A stretch of 64,000 bases of DNA from positions 1-64,000 of the forward strand of contig NW_026912190.1 of assembly GCF_963662255.1 (NCBI RefSeq). The letters are read 5' to 3'. Shown in pieces: positions 12,286 to 24,209 of this stretch. The position numbers and the translations under genes are program-made. The DNA comes from Cinclus cinclus (taxonomy: Eukaryota; Chordata; Aves; Passeriformes; Cinclidae). Position 1 is the stretch's first letter. Every line of letters starts with the position of its first letter. A model generated the notes under the pieces. It did no database searches. It was not told where the DNA came from and saw only the letters and a list, made by a program, of their open reading frames with translations.

Positions 12286-14422
12286 AAAAATTCCATAAGG
12301 ACGAGGATTTCTCCCAGACCAAAGCTGCCCCCTCCTCCAAACCTGGCTGCCATCGGAGGCCCAAACGCGCCCTACAAAATGACACCTGCCAAGTGGGCTC
12401 TTGAGTTTGGCTTCTGGGGGAAAAGTGACTCCTTTCAAAACCAACTTGCCTGCGTCCCGTCCCGGGCTTTTGCTACAAAAATTCCATAAGGACGAGGATT
12501 CCTCCCAGACCAAAGCTGCCCCCTCCTCCAAACCTGGCTGCCATCGGAGGCCCAAACGCGCCCCACAAAATGACACCTGCATTGAGGGTTCTTGAGTTTG
12601 GCTTCCTGGGGAAAAGTGCCTCCTTTCGGAGTCAACTTGCCTGCGGCCCATGCAGGGCTTTTGCCTACAAAAATTCCAGAAGGACGAGGATTTCTCCCAG
12701 ACCAAAGCTGCCCCCTCCTCCAAACCTGGCTGCCATCGGAGGCCCAAACGCGCCCCACAAAATGACACCTGCCAAGTGGGCTCTTGAGTTTGGCTTCTTG
12801 GGTGGAAGTGCCTCCTTTCAAAGCCAACTTGCCTGCGGCCCGTCCTGGGCTTTTGCCTCCAAAAATTCCATAAGGACGAGGATTTCTCCCAGACCAAAGC
12901 TGCCCCCTCCTCCAAACCTGGCTGCCATCGGAGGCCCAAACGCGCCCTACAAAATGACATCTGCCAAGTGGGCTCTTGAGTTTGGCTTCTTGCGGAAAAG
13001 TGCCTCCTTTCAAAGCCAACTTGCCTAACTAGCCTGCGGCCCGTGCTGGGCTTTAGACTACAAAAATTCCATAAGGACGAGGATTTCTCCCAGACCAAAG
13101 CTGCCCCCTCCTCCAAACCTGGCTGCCATCGGAGGCCCAAACGCGCCCCACAAAATGACATCTGCATTGAGGGTTCTTGAGTTTGGCTTCTTGGGGAAAA
13201 GTGCCTCCTTTCGGAGTCAACTTGCCTAACTTGCCTGCGGCCCATGTGGGGTTTTTGCCTACAAAAATTCCATAAGGACGAGGATTTCTCCCAGACCAAA
13301 GCTGCCCCCTCCTCCAAACCTGGCTGCCATGGGAGGCCCAAACGCGCCCTACAAAATGACACCTGCCAAGTCGGCTCTTGAGTTTGGCTTCTTGGGGAAA
13401 AGTGACTCCTTTCAAAACCAACTTGCCTGCGTCCCGTCCCGGGCTTTTGCTACAAAAATTCCATAAGGACGAGGATTCCTCCCAGACCAAAGCTGCCCCC
13501 TCCTCCAAACCTGGCTGCCATCGGAGGCCCAAACGCGCCCTACAAAATGACACCTGCCAAGTGGGCTCTTGAGTTTGGCTTCTTGGGGAAAATTGCCTCC
13601 TTTCGGAGTCAACTTGCCGGCGGCCCATGCAGGGCTTTTGCCTACAAAAATTCCATAAGGACGAGGATTCCTCCCAGACCAAAGCTGACCCCTCCGCCAA
13701 ACCTGGCTGCCATCGGAGGCCCAAACGCGCCCTACAAAATGACATCTGCCAAGCGGGCTCTTGAGTTTGGCTTCTTGGGGAAAAGTGCCTCCTTTCGGAG
13801 CCAACTTGCCTAACTAGCCTGCGGCCCGTGCTGGGCTTTTGCCTACAAAAATTCCATAAGGACGAGGATTTCTCCCAGACCAAAGCTGCCCCCTCCTCCA
13901 AACCTGGCTGCCATCAGAGGCCCAAACGCGCCCTACAAAATGACATCTGCCAAGTGGGCTCTTGAGTTTGGCTTCTTGGGGAAAAGTGCCTCCTTTCGGA
14001 GCCAAATTGCCTGCGGCCCATGCAGGGCTTTTGCCTCCAAAAATTCCATAAGGACGAGGATTTCTCCCAGACCAAAGCTGCCCCCTCCTCCAAACCTGGC
14101 TGCCATTGGAGGCCCAAACGTGCCCTACAAAATGACACCTGCCAAGTGGGCTCTTGAGTTTGTCTTCTTGGGTGGAAGTGCCTCCTTTCAAAGCCAACTT
14201 GCCTGCGTCCCGTCCTGGGCTTTTGCCTACAAAAATTCCATAAGGACGAGGATTTCTCCCAGACCAAAGCTGCCCCCTCCTCCAAACCTGGCTGCCATCG
14301 GAGGCCCAAACGCGCCCTACAAAATGACATCTGCCAAGTGGGCTCCTGAGTTTGGCTTCTTGCGGAAAAGTGCCTCCTTACAAAGCCAACTTGCCTGCAG
14401 CCCGTGCTGGGCTTTAGACTAC

Positions 14423-14622
14423 AAAAATTCCATAAGGACGAGGATTTCTCCCAGACCAAAGCTGCCCACTCCTCCAAACCTGGCTGCCATCGGAGGCCCA
14501 AACGCGCCCCACAAAATGACATCTGCATTGAGGCTTCTTGAGTTTGGCTTCTTGGGGGAAAGTGCCTCCTTTCAAAGCAACTTGCCTAACTTGCCTGCGG
14601 CCCATGCGGGGTTTTTGCCTAC
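14423..14622 (+). repeat. 200-bp monomer, second copy of the CAAAGCAACTTG loss
   Basis: This is the partner of the unit at 12086. The missing C lies near 14577. This copy also has GAGGCTTCTTGAG where other units of the type read GAGGGTTCTTGAG, and GGGGGAAAG in place of GGGGAAAAG. It sits about 2.34 kb from its partner, close to the 2338-bp spacing of the sequence that follows it. Confidence 0.85.
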
Positions 14623-14698
14623 AAAAATTCCATAAGGACGAGGATTTCTCCCAGACCAAAGCTGCCCCCTCCTCCAAACCTGGCTGCCATCGGAGGCC

Positions 14699-17600
14699 GA
14701 AACGTGCCCTACAAAATGACATCTGCCAAGTGGGCTCTTGAGTTTGGCTTCTTGTGTGGAAGTACCTCCTTTCGAAGCCAACTTGCCTGCGGCCCGTCCT
14801 GGGCTTTTGCCTCCAAAAATTCCATAAGGACGAGGATTTCTCCCAGACCAAAGCTGCCCCCTCCTCCAAACCTGGCTGCCATCGGAGGCCCAAACGCGCC
14901 CCACAAAATGACACCTGCATTGAGGGTTCTTGAGTTTGGCTTCCTGGGGAAAAGTGCCTCCTTTCGGAGTCAACTTGCCTGCGGCCCATGCAGGGCTTTT
15001 GCCTACAAAAATTCCATAAGGACGAGGATTTCTCCCAGACCAAAGCTGCCCCCTCCTCCAAACCTGGCTGCCATCGGAGGCCCAAACGTGCCCTACAAAA
15101 TGACACCTGCCAAGTGGGCTCTTGAGTTTGGCTTCTTGGGTGGAAGTGCCTCCTTTCAAAGCCAACTTGCCTGCGGCCCGTCCTGGGCTTTTGCCTACAA
15201 AAATTCCATAAGGACGAGGATTTCTCCCAGACCAAAGCTGCCCCCTCCTCCAAACCTGGCTGCCATCGGAGGCCCAAACGCGCCCTACAAAATGACATCT
15301 GCCAAGTGGGCTCTTGAGTTTGGCTTCTTGCGGAAAAGTGCCTCCTTTCAAAGCCAACTTGCCTAACTAGCCTGCGGCCCGTGCTGGGCTTTAGACTACA
15401 AAAATTCCATAAGGACGAGGATTTCTCCCAGACCAAAGCTGCCCCCTCCTCCAAACCTGGCTGCCATCGGAGGCCCAAACGCGCCCCACAAAATGACATC
15501 TGCATTGAGGGTTCTTGAGTTTGGCTTCTTGGGGAAAAGTGCCTCCTTTCGGAGTCAACTTGCCTAACTTGCCTGCGGCCCATGTGGGGTTTTTGCCTAC
15601 AAAAATTCCATAAGGACGAGGATTTCTCCCAGACCAAAGCTGCCCCCTCCTCCAAACCTGGCTGACATCGGAGGCCCAAACGCGCCCTACAAAATGACAC
15701 CTGCCAAGTCGGCTCTTGAGTTTGGCTTCTTGGGGAAAAGTGACTCCTTTCGGAGCCAACTTGCCTGCGGCCCGTCCTGGGCTTTTGCTACAAAAATTCC
15801 ATAAGGACGAGGATTCCTCCCAGACCAAAGCTGCCCCCTCCTCCAAACCTGGCTGCCATCGGAGGCCCAAACGCGCCCTACAAAATGACATCTGCCAAGT
15901 GGGCTCTTGAGTTTGGCTTTCTGGGGAAAAGTGCCTCCTTTCGGAGTCAACTTGCCTGCGGCTCATGCAGGGGTTTTGCCTACAAAAATTCCATAAGGAC
16001 GAGGATTTCTCCCAGACCAAAGCTGCCCCCTCCTCCAAACCTGGCTGCCATCGGAGGCCCAAACGCGCCCTACAAAATGACACCTGCCAAGTGGGCTCTT
16101 GAGTTTGGCTTCTTGGGGAAAATTGCCTCCTTTCGGAGTCAACTTGCCGGCGGCCGATGCAGGGCTTTTGCCTACAAAAATTCCATAAGGACAAGGATTT
16201 CTCCCAGAACAAAGCTGCCCCCTCCTCCAAACCTGGCTGCCATCGGAGGCCCAAACGCGCCCTACAAAATGACATCTGCATTGTGGGTTCTTGAGTTTGG
16301 CTTCTTGGGGAAAAGTGCCTCCTTTCGGAGCCAACTTGCCTAACTTGCCTGCGGCCCGTGCAGGGCTTTTGCCTACAAAAATTCCAGAAGGACGAGGATT
16401 TCTCCCAGACCAAAGCTGCCCCCTCCTCCAAACCTGGCTGCCATCGGAGGCCCAAACGCGCCCTACAAAATGACACCTGCCAAGTGGGCTCTTGAGTTTG
16501 GCTTCTTGGGGAAAAGTGCCTCCTTTCAAAGCCAACTTGCCTAACTAGCCTGCGGCCCGTCCTGGGCTTTTGCCTACAAAAATTCCAGAAGGACAAGGAT
16601 TTCTCCCAGACCAAAGCTGCTCCCTCCTCCAAACCTGGCTGCCATCGGAGGCCCAAACGCGCCCTACAAAATGACATCTGCCAAGTGGGCTCTTGAGTTT
16701 GGCTTCTTGGGGAAAAGTGACTCCTTTCAAAACCAACTTGCCTGCGTCCCGTCCCGGACGTTTGCTACAAAAATTCCATAAGGACGAGGATTCCTCCCAG
16801 ACCAAAGCTGCCCCCTCCGCCAAACCTGGCTGCCATCGGAGGCCCAAACGCGCCCTACAAAATGACATCTGCCAAGCGGGCTCTTGAGTTTGGCTTCTTG
16901 GGGAAAAGTGCCTCCTTTCGGAGTCAACTTGCCGGCGGCCCATGCAGGGCTTTTGCCTCCAAAAATTCCATAAGGACGAGGATTTCTCCCAGACCAAAGC
17001 TGCCCCCTCCTCCAAACCTGGCTGCCATCGGAGGCCCAAACGCGCCCTACAAAATGACACCTGCCAAGTGGGCTCTTGAGTTTGGCTTCTTGGGGAAAAG
17101 TGCCTCCTTTCGGAGCCAACTTGCCTAACTTGCCTGCGGCCTGTGCTGGGCTTTTGCCTACAAAAATTCCATAAGGACGAGGATTTCTCCCAGACCAAAG
17201 CTGCCCCCTCCTCCAAACCTGGCTGCCATCAGAGGCCCAAACGCGCCCTACAAAATGACATCTGCCAAGTGGGCTCTTGAGTTTGGCTTCTTGGGGAAAA
17301 GTGCCTCCTTTCGGAGCCAAATTGCCTAACTTGCCTGCGGCCCGTCCTGGGCTTTTGCCTCCAAAAATTCCAGAAGGACGAGGATTTCTCCCAGACCAAA
17401 GCTGCCCCCTCCTCCAAACCTGGCTGCCATCGGAGGCCCAAACGCGCCCCACAAAATGACACCTGCATTGAGGGTTCTTGAGTTTGGCTTCCTGGGGAAA
17501 AGTGCCTCCTTTCGGAGTCAACTTGCCTGCGGCCCATGCAGGGCTTTTGCCTACAAAAATTCCAGAAGGACGAGGATTTCTCCCAGACCAAAGCTGCCCC

Positions 17601-17744
17601 CTCCTCCAAACCTGGTTGCCATCGGAGGCCCAAACGTGCCCTACAAAATGACACCTGCCAAGTGGGCTCTTGAGTTTGGCTTCTTGGGTGGAAGTGCCTC
17701 CTTTCAAAGCCAACTTGCCTGCGTCCCGTCCTGGGCTTTTGCTA
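14699..17744. repeat. Array segment: 44-monomer spaced repeat, copy 2
   Basis: Monomers start at 14815, 15007, 15199, 15400, 15601, 15792, 15984, 16176, 16377, 16578, 16769, 16961, 17162, 17363 and 17555. This is the downstream partner of 6126-9243 (offset 8579 bp); its first 1.5 kb also matches 1040-2515 (offset 13659 bp). Differences from the partner include CTTGTGTGG for CTTGGGTGG near 14753 and TTTCGAAGCC for TTTCAAAGCC near 14769. Homology ends near 17822, where CTGCCAAG in one copy faces CTGCATTG in the other. Confidence 0.83.
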
Positions 17745-20100
17745 CAAAAATTCCATAAGGACGAGGATTTCTCCCAGACCAAAGCTGCCCCCTCCTCCAA
17801 ACCTGGCTGCCATCGGAGGCCCAAACGCGCCCCACAAAATGACATCTGCATTGAGGGTTCTTGAGTTTGGCTTCTTGGGGAAAAGTGCCTCCTTTCGGAG
17901 CCAACTTGCCTAACTTGCCTGCGGCCCGACCTGGGCTTTTGAGTACAAAAATTCCAGAAGGACGAGGATTTCTCCCAGACCAAAGCTGCCCCCTCCTCCA
18001 AACCTGGCTGCCATCGGAGGCCCAAACGTGCCCTACAAAATGACACCTGCCAAGTGGGCTCTTGAGTTTGGCTTCTTGGGGAAAAGTGACTCCTTTCAAA
18101 ACCAACTTGCCTGTGTCCCGTCCCGGGCTTTTGCTACAAAAATTCCATAAGGACGAGGATTTCTCCCAGACCAAAGCTGCCCCCTCCTCCAAACCTGGCT
18201 GCCATCGGAGGCCCAAACGCGCCCCACAAAATGACATCTGCATTGAGGGTTCTTCAGTTTGGCTTCTTGGGGAAAAGTGCCTCCTTTCGGAGCCAACTTG
18301 CCTAACTTGCCTGCCGCCCGTCCTGGGCTTTTGCCTCCAAAAATTCCATAAGGACGAGGATTTCTCCCAGGCCAAAGCTGCCCCATCCTCCAAACCTGGC
18401 TGCCATCAGAGGCCCAAACGTGCCCTACAAAATGACACCTGCCAAGTGGGCTCTTGAGTTTGGCTTCTTGGGGAAAAGTGACTCCTTTCAAAACCAACCT
18501 GCCTGTGTCCCATCCCGGGCTTTTGCTACAAAAATTCCATAAGGACGAGGATTTCTCCCAGACCAAAGCTGCCCCCTCCTCCAAACCTGCCTGCCATCGG
18601 AGGCCCAAACGCGCCCCACAAAATGACACCTGCATTGAGGGTTCTTGAGTTTGGCTTCCTGGGGAAAAGTGCCTCCTTTCGGAGTCAACTTGCCTGCGGC
18701 CCATGCAGGGCTTTTGCCTACAAAAATTCCAGAAGGACGAGGATTTCTCCCAGACCAAAGCTGCCCCCTCCTCCAAACCTGGCTGCCATCGGAGGCCCAA
18801 ACGCGCCCTACAAAATGACATCTGCCAAGTGGGCTCTTGAGATTGGCTTCTTGCGGAAAAGTGCCTCCTTTCAAAGCCAACTTGCCTAACTAGCCTGCGG
18901 CCCGTGCTGGGCTTTAGACTACAAAAATTCCATAAGGACGAGGATTTCTCCCAGACCAAAGCTGCCCCCTCCTCCAAACCTGGCTGCCATCAGAGGCCCA
19001 AACGCGCCCTACAAAATGACATCTGCCAAGTGGGCTCTTGAGTTTGGCTTCTTGGGGAAAAGTGCCTCCTTTCGGAGCCAACTTGCCTAACTTGCCGGCG
19101 GCCCGTCCTGGGCTTTTGCCTCCAAAAATTCCAGAAGGACGAGGATTTCTCCCAGACCAAAGCTGCCCCCTCCTCCAAACCTGGCTGCCATCGGAGGCCC
19201 AAACGCGCCCCACAAAATGACACCTGCATTGAGGGTTCTTGAGTTTGGCTTCCTGGGGAAAAGTGCCTCCTTTCGGAGTCAACTTGCCTGCGGCCCATGC
19301 AGAGCTTTTGCCTCCAAAAATTCCAGAAGGACGAGGATTTCTCCCAGACCAAAGCTGCCCCCTCCTCCAAACCTGGCTGCCATCGGAGGCCCAAACGTGC
19401 CCTACAAAATGACACCTGCCAAGTGGGCTCTTGAGTTTGGCTTCTTGGGTGGAAGTGCCTCCTTTCAAAGCCAACTTGCCTGCGGCCCGTCCTGGGCTTT
19501 TGCCTACAAAAATTCCATAAGGACGAGGATTTCTCCCAGACCAAAGCTGCCCCCTCCTCCAAACCTGGCTGCCATCGGAGGCCCAAACGCGCCCTACAAA
19601 ATGACATCTGCCAAGTGGGCTCTTGAGTTTGGCTTCTTGCGGAAAAGTGCCTCCTTTCAAAGCCAACTTGCCTAACTAGCCTGTGGCCCGTGCTGGGCTT
19701 TTGCCTACAAAAATTCCATAAGGACGAGGATTTCTCCCAGACCAAAGCTGCCCCCTCCTCCAAACCTAGCTGCCATCGGAGGCCCAAACGCGCCCTACAA
19801 AATGACATCTGCCAAGTGGGCTCCTGAGTTTGGCTTCTTGGGGGAAAGTGCCTCCTTTCGGAGCCAACTTGCCTGCAGCCCGTGCTGGGCTTTAGACTAC
19901 AAAAATTCCAGAAGGACGAGGATTTCTCCCAGACCAAAGCTGCCCCCTCCTCCAAACCTGGCTGCCATCGGAGGCCCAAACGCGCCCTACAAAATGACAT
20001 TTGCCAAGTGGGCTCTTGAGTTTGGCTTCTTGCGGAAAAGTGCCTCCTTTCAAAGCCAACTTGCCTAACTAGCCTGCGGCCCGTGCTGGGCTTTAGACTA
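17745..20100. repeat. 12-monomer segment, copy 1 (2356 bp spacing)
   Basis: Monomers start at 17746, 17947, 18138, 18339, 18530, 18722, 18923, 19124, 19316, 19508, 19709 and 19901. The first part (17745-18611) matches 20101-20967 at 2356 bp. The second part (about 18732-19999) matches 21673-22940 at 2941 bp (15 monomers). The two halves therefore have different nearest relatives. Shared rare words include CTTCAGTTTGGC near 18252 and 20608, and GAGATTGGC near 18839 and 21780. Confidence 0.83.
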
Positions 20101-23042
20101 CAAAAATTCCATAAGGACGAGGATTTCTCCCAGACCAAAGCTGCCCCCTCCTCCAAACCTGGCTGCCATCGGAGGCCCAAACGCGCCCCACAAAATGACA
20201 TCTGCATTGAGGGTTCTTGAGTTTGGCTTCTTGGGGAAAAGTGCCTCCTTTCGGAGCCAACTTGCCTAACTTGCCTGCGGCCCGTCCTGGGCTTTTGCCT
20301 CCAAAAATTCCAGAAGGACGAGGATTTCTCCCAGACCAAAGCTGCCCCCTCCTCCAAACCTGGCTGCCATCGGAGGCCCAAACGTGCCCTACAAAATGAC
20401 ACCTGCCAAGTGGGCTCTTGAGTTTGGCTTCTTGGGGAAAAGTGACTCCTTTCAAAACCAACTTGCCTGTGTCCCGTCCCGGGCTTTTGCTACAAAAATT
20501 CCATAAGGACGAGGATTTCTCCCAGACCAAAGCTGCCCCCTCCTCCAAACCTGGCTGCCATCGGAGGCCCAAACGCGCCCCACAAAATGACATCTGCATT
20601 GAGGGTTCTTCAGTTTGGCTTCTTGGGGAAAAGTGCCTCCTTTCGGAGCCAACTTGCCTAACTTGCCTGCCGCCCGTCCTGGGCTTTTGCCTCCAAAAAT
20701 TCCATAAGGACGAGGATTTCTCCCAGGCCAAAGCTGCCCCCTCCTCCAAACCTGGCTGCCATCAGAGGCCCAAACGTGCCCTACAAAATGACACCTGCCA
20801 AGTGGGCTCTTGAGTTTGGCTTCTTGGGGAAAAGTGACTCCTTTCAAAACCAACCTGCCTGTGTCCCATCCCGGGCTTTTGCTACAAAAATTCCATAAGG
20901 ACGAGGATTTCTCCCAGACCAAAGCTGCCCCCTCCTCCAAACCTGGCTGCCATCGGAGGCCCAAACGTGCCCTACAAAATGACACCTGCCAAGTGGGCTC
21001 TTGAGTTTGGCTTCTTGGGTGGAAGTACCTCCTTTCAAAGCCAACTTGCCTTCGGCCCGTGCTGGGCTTTAGACTACAAAAATTCCATAAGGACGAGGAT
21101 TTCTCCCAGACCAAAGCTGCCCCCTCCTCCAAACCTGGCTGCCATCAGAGGCCCAAACGCGCCCCACAAAATGACATCTGCCAAGTGGGCTCTTGAGTTT
21201 GGCTTCTTGGGGGAAAGTGCCTCCTTTCAAAGCCAACTTGCCTAACTAGCCTGCGGCCCGTGCTGGGCTTTTGCCTCCAAAAATTCCATAAGGACGAGGA
21301 TTTCTCCCAGACCAAAGCTGCCCCCTCCTCCAAACCTGCCTGCCATCGGAGGCCCAAACGCGCCCCACAAAATGACACCTGCATTGAGGGTTCTTGAGTT
21401 TGGCTTCCTGGGGAAAAGTGCCTCCTTTCGGAGTCAACTTGCCTGCGGCCCATGCAGGGCTTTTGCCTACAAAAATTCCAGAAGGACGAGGATTTCTCCC
21501 AGACCAAAGCTGCCCCCTCCTCCAAACCTGGCTGCCATCGGAGGCCCAAACGTGCCCTACAAAATGACACCTGCCAAGTGGGCTCTTGAGTTTGGCTTCT
21601 TGGGTGGAAGTGCCTCCTTTCAAAGCCAACTTGCCTCCGGCCGGTCCTGGGCTTTTGCCTACAAAAATTCCATAAGGACGAGGATTTCTCCCAGACCAAA
21701 GCTGCCCCCTCCTCCAAACCTGGCTGCCATCGGAGGCCCAAACGCGCCCTACAAAATGACATCTGCCAAGTGGGCTCTTGAGATTGGCTTCTTGCGGAAA
21801 AGTGCCTCCTTTCAAAGCCAACTTGCCTAACTAGACTGCGGCCCGTGCTGGGCTTTAGACTACAAAAATTCCATAAGGACGAGGATTTCTCCCAGACCAA
21901 AGCTGCCCCCTCCTCCAAACCTGGCTGCCATCAGAGGCCCAAACGCGCCCCACAAAATGACATCTGCCAAGTGGGCTCTTGAGTTTGGCTTCTTGGGGAA
22001 AAGTGCCTCCTTTCGGAGCCAACTTGCCTAACTTGCCGGCGGCCCGTCCTGGGCTTTTGCCTCCAAAAATTCCAGAAGGACGAGGATTTCTCCCAGACCA
22101 AAGCTGCCCCCTCCTCCAAACCTGGCTGCCATCGGAGGCCCAAACGCGCCCCACAAAATGACACCTGCATTGAGGGTTCTTGAGTTTGGCTTCCTGGGGA
22201 AAAGTGCCTCCTTTCGGAGTCAACTTGCCTGCGGCCCATGCAGAGCTTTTGCCTCCAAAAATTCCATAAGGACGAGGATTTCTCCCAGACCAAAGCTGCC
22301 CCCTCCTCCAAACCTGGCTGCCATCGGAGGCCCAAACGTGCCCTACAAAATGACACCTGCCAAGTGGGCTCTTGAGTTTGGCTTCTTGGGTGGAAGTGCC
22401 TCCTTTCAAAGCCAACTTGCCTGCGGCCCGTCCTGGGCTTTTGCCTACAAAAATTCCATAAGGACGAGGATTTCTCCCAGACCAAAGCTGCCCCCTCCTC
22501 CAAACCTGGCTGCCATCGGAGGCCCAAACGCGCCCTACAAAATGACATCTGCCAAGTGGGCTCTTGAGTTTGGCTTCTTGCGGAAAAGTGCCTCCTTTCA
22601 AAGCCAACTTGCCTAACTAGCCTGTGGCCCGTGCTGGGCTTTTGCCTACAAAAATTCCATAAGGACGAGGATTTCTCCCAGACCAAAGCTGCCCCCTCCT
22701 CCAAACCTAGCTGCCATCGGAGGCCCAAACGCGCCCTACAAAATGACATCTGCCAAGTGGGCTCCTGAGTTTGGCTTCTTGGGGGAAAGTGCCTCCTTTC
22801 GGAGCCAACTTGCCTGCAGCCCATGCTGGGCTTTAGACTACAAAAATTCCAGAAGGACGAGGATTTCTCCCAGACCAAAGCTGCCCCCTCCTCCAAACCT
22901 GGCTGCCATCGGAGGCCCAAACGCGCCCTACAAAATGACATCTGCATTGAGTGTTCTTGAGTTTGGCTTCTGGAGGAAAAGTGCCTCCTTTCGGAGCCAA
23001 CTTGCCTAACTTGCCTGCGGCCCTTCCTGGGCTTTTGCCTCC
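20101..23042. repeat. Array segment: second copies of the 2356- and 2941-bp spaced repeats
   Basis: Monomers start at 20102, 20303, 20494, 20695, 20886, 21078, 21279, 21471, 21663, 21864, 22065, 22257, 22449, 22650 and 22842. This segment carries the downstream copies of both halves of 17745-20100, separated by about 700 bp of other monomers (20968-21672). That intervening piece accounts for the three-monomer difference between the two offsets. Confidence 0.83.
20102..20302 (+). repeat. Representative 201-bp monomer (L class, 9-bp microduplication)
   Basis: The long class differs from the 192-bp class by a direct duplication of the nine bases AACTTGCCT, giving AACTTGCCTAACTTGCCT before the GCGG word. 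In a frequent sub-type the second copy reads AACTAGCCT and is followed by GTGCTGGGCTTTAGACTAC. Rarer second copies read AACTATCCT (29863, 32211, 50410), AACTAGACT (21831, 26520, 37711) or AACAAGCCT (62522). There are 128 units of exactly 201 bp, plus five of 200 bp carrying one further single-base loss. Nine is a multiple of three, so frame is kept, but the duplicated TAA/TAG trinucleotides end the plus-strand frames. Confidence 0.93.
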
Positions 23043-23232
23043 AAAAATTCCAGAAGGACGAGGATTTCTCCCAGACCAAAGCTGCCCCCTCCTCCAAACC
23101 TGGCTGCCATCGAGGCCCAAACGTGCCCTACAAAATGACATCTGCCAAGTGGGCTCTTGAGTTTGGCTTCTTGGGGAAAAGTGACTCCTTTCCAAACCAA
23201 CTTGCCTGCATCACGTCCCGGGCTTTTGCTAC
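23043..23232 (+). repeat. 190-bp monomer with CCATCGAGGCCC deletion
   Basis: This S-class unit reads CCATCGAGGCCC near 23107-23119 where others have CCATCGGAGGCCC, losing one G. The same lost G appears in the monomers starting at 28520 and 55725, so it marks a shared ancestor. The A-run of the next unit (23233) is interrupted as ACAGAAATTCC. Confidence 0.88.
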
Positions 23233-24018
23233 AGAAATTCCATAAGGACGAGGATTTCTCCCAGACCAAAGCTGCCCCCTCCTCCAAACCTGGCTGCCAT
23301 CGGAGGCCCAAACGCGCCCTACAAAATGACATCTGCCAAGTGGGCTCTTGAGTTTGGCTTCCTGGGGAAAAGTGCCTCCTTTCGGAGTCAACTTGCCTGC
23401 GGCCCATGCAGGGCTTTTGCCGACAAAAATTCCATAAGGACGGGGATTTCTCCCAGACCAAAGCTGCCCCCTCCTCCAAACCTGGCTGCCATCGGAGGCC
23501 CAAACGCGCCCTACAAAATGACATCTGCCAAGTGGGCTCTTGAGTTTGGCTTCTTGGGGAAAAGTGCTTCCTTTCGGAGCCAAAATGCCTAACTTGCCTG
23601 CGGCCCGTCCTGGGCTTTTGAGTACAAAAATTCCATAAGGACGAGGATTTCTCCCAGACCAAAGCTGCCCCCTCCTCCAAACCTGGCTGCCATCAGAGGC
23701 CCAAACGCGCCCTACAAAAGGACATCTGCATTGCGGGTTCTTGAGTTTGGCTTCTTGGGGAAAAGTGCCTCCTTTCAAAGCCAACATGCCTAACTTGCCT
23801 GCGGCCCGTCCTGGGCTTTTGCCTACAAAAATTCCATAAGTACAAGGATTTCTCCCAGACCAAAGCTGCCCCCTCCTCCAAACCTGGCTGCCATCGGAGG
23901 CCCAAACGCGCCCTACAAAATGACATCTGCCAAGTGGGCTCTTGAGTTTGGCTTCTTGGGGAAAAGTGCCTCCTTTCGGAGTCAACTTGCCGGCGGCCCA
24001 TGCAGGGCTTTTGCCTAC

Positions 24019-24209
24019 AAAAATTCCATAAGTACAAGGATTTCTCCCAGACCAAAGCTGCCCCCTCCTCCAAACCTGGCTGCCATCGGAGGCCCAAACG
24101 CGCCCTACAAAATGACACCTGCCAAGTGGGCTCTTGAGTTTGGCTTCTTGGGGAAAAGTGACTCCTTTCAAAACCAACTTGCCTGCGTCCCGTCCCGGGC
24201 TTTTGCTAC
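24019..24209 (+). repeat. Representative 191-bp monomer (S class)
   Basis: The short class usually carries GTGACTCCTTTCAAAACC followed by CTGCGTCCCGTCCCGGG, and ends in CTTTTGCTAC where other units have CTTTTGCCTAC, so one C is missing. Forty of 327 units are 191 bp. Most share this set of linked changes, so they descend from one variant, sometimes with exchanged halves (for example 8976-9166, which has the GCTAC end but a GGGTGGAAG middle). The one-base loss shifts the frame between the otherwise in-phase 192- and 201-bp units and explains where long open frames stop or switch. Confidence 0.9.

Larger units (their letters stand above)
10817..14698. repeat. Array segment: mosaic with 12-monomer spacing to the next block
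   Basis: Monomers start at 10910, 11102, 11303, 11493, 11694, 11895, 12086, 12286, 12477, 12669, 12861, 13062, 13263, 13454, 13646, 13847, 14039, 14231, 14423 and 14623. About 12505-13551 matches 14843-15889 at an offset of 2338 bp (12 monomers). The segment contains two of the five 200-bp units and one 190-bp unit, more length irregularities than neighbouring segments. No gene or non-satellite insert is present. Confidence 0.82.
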
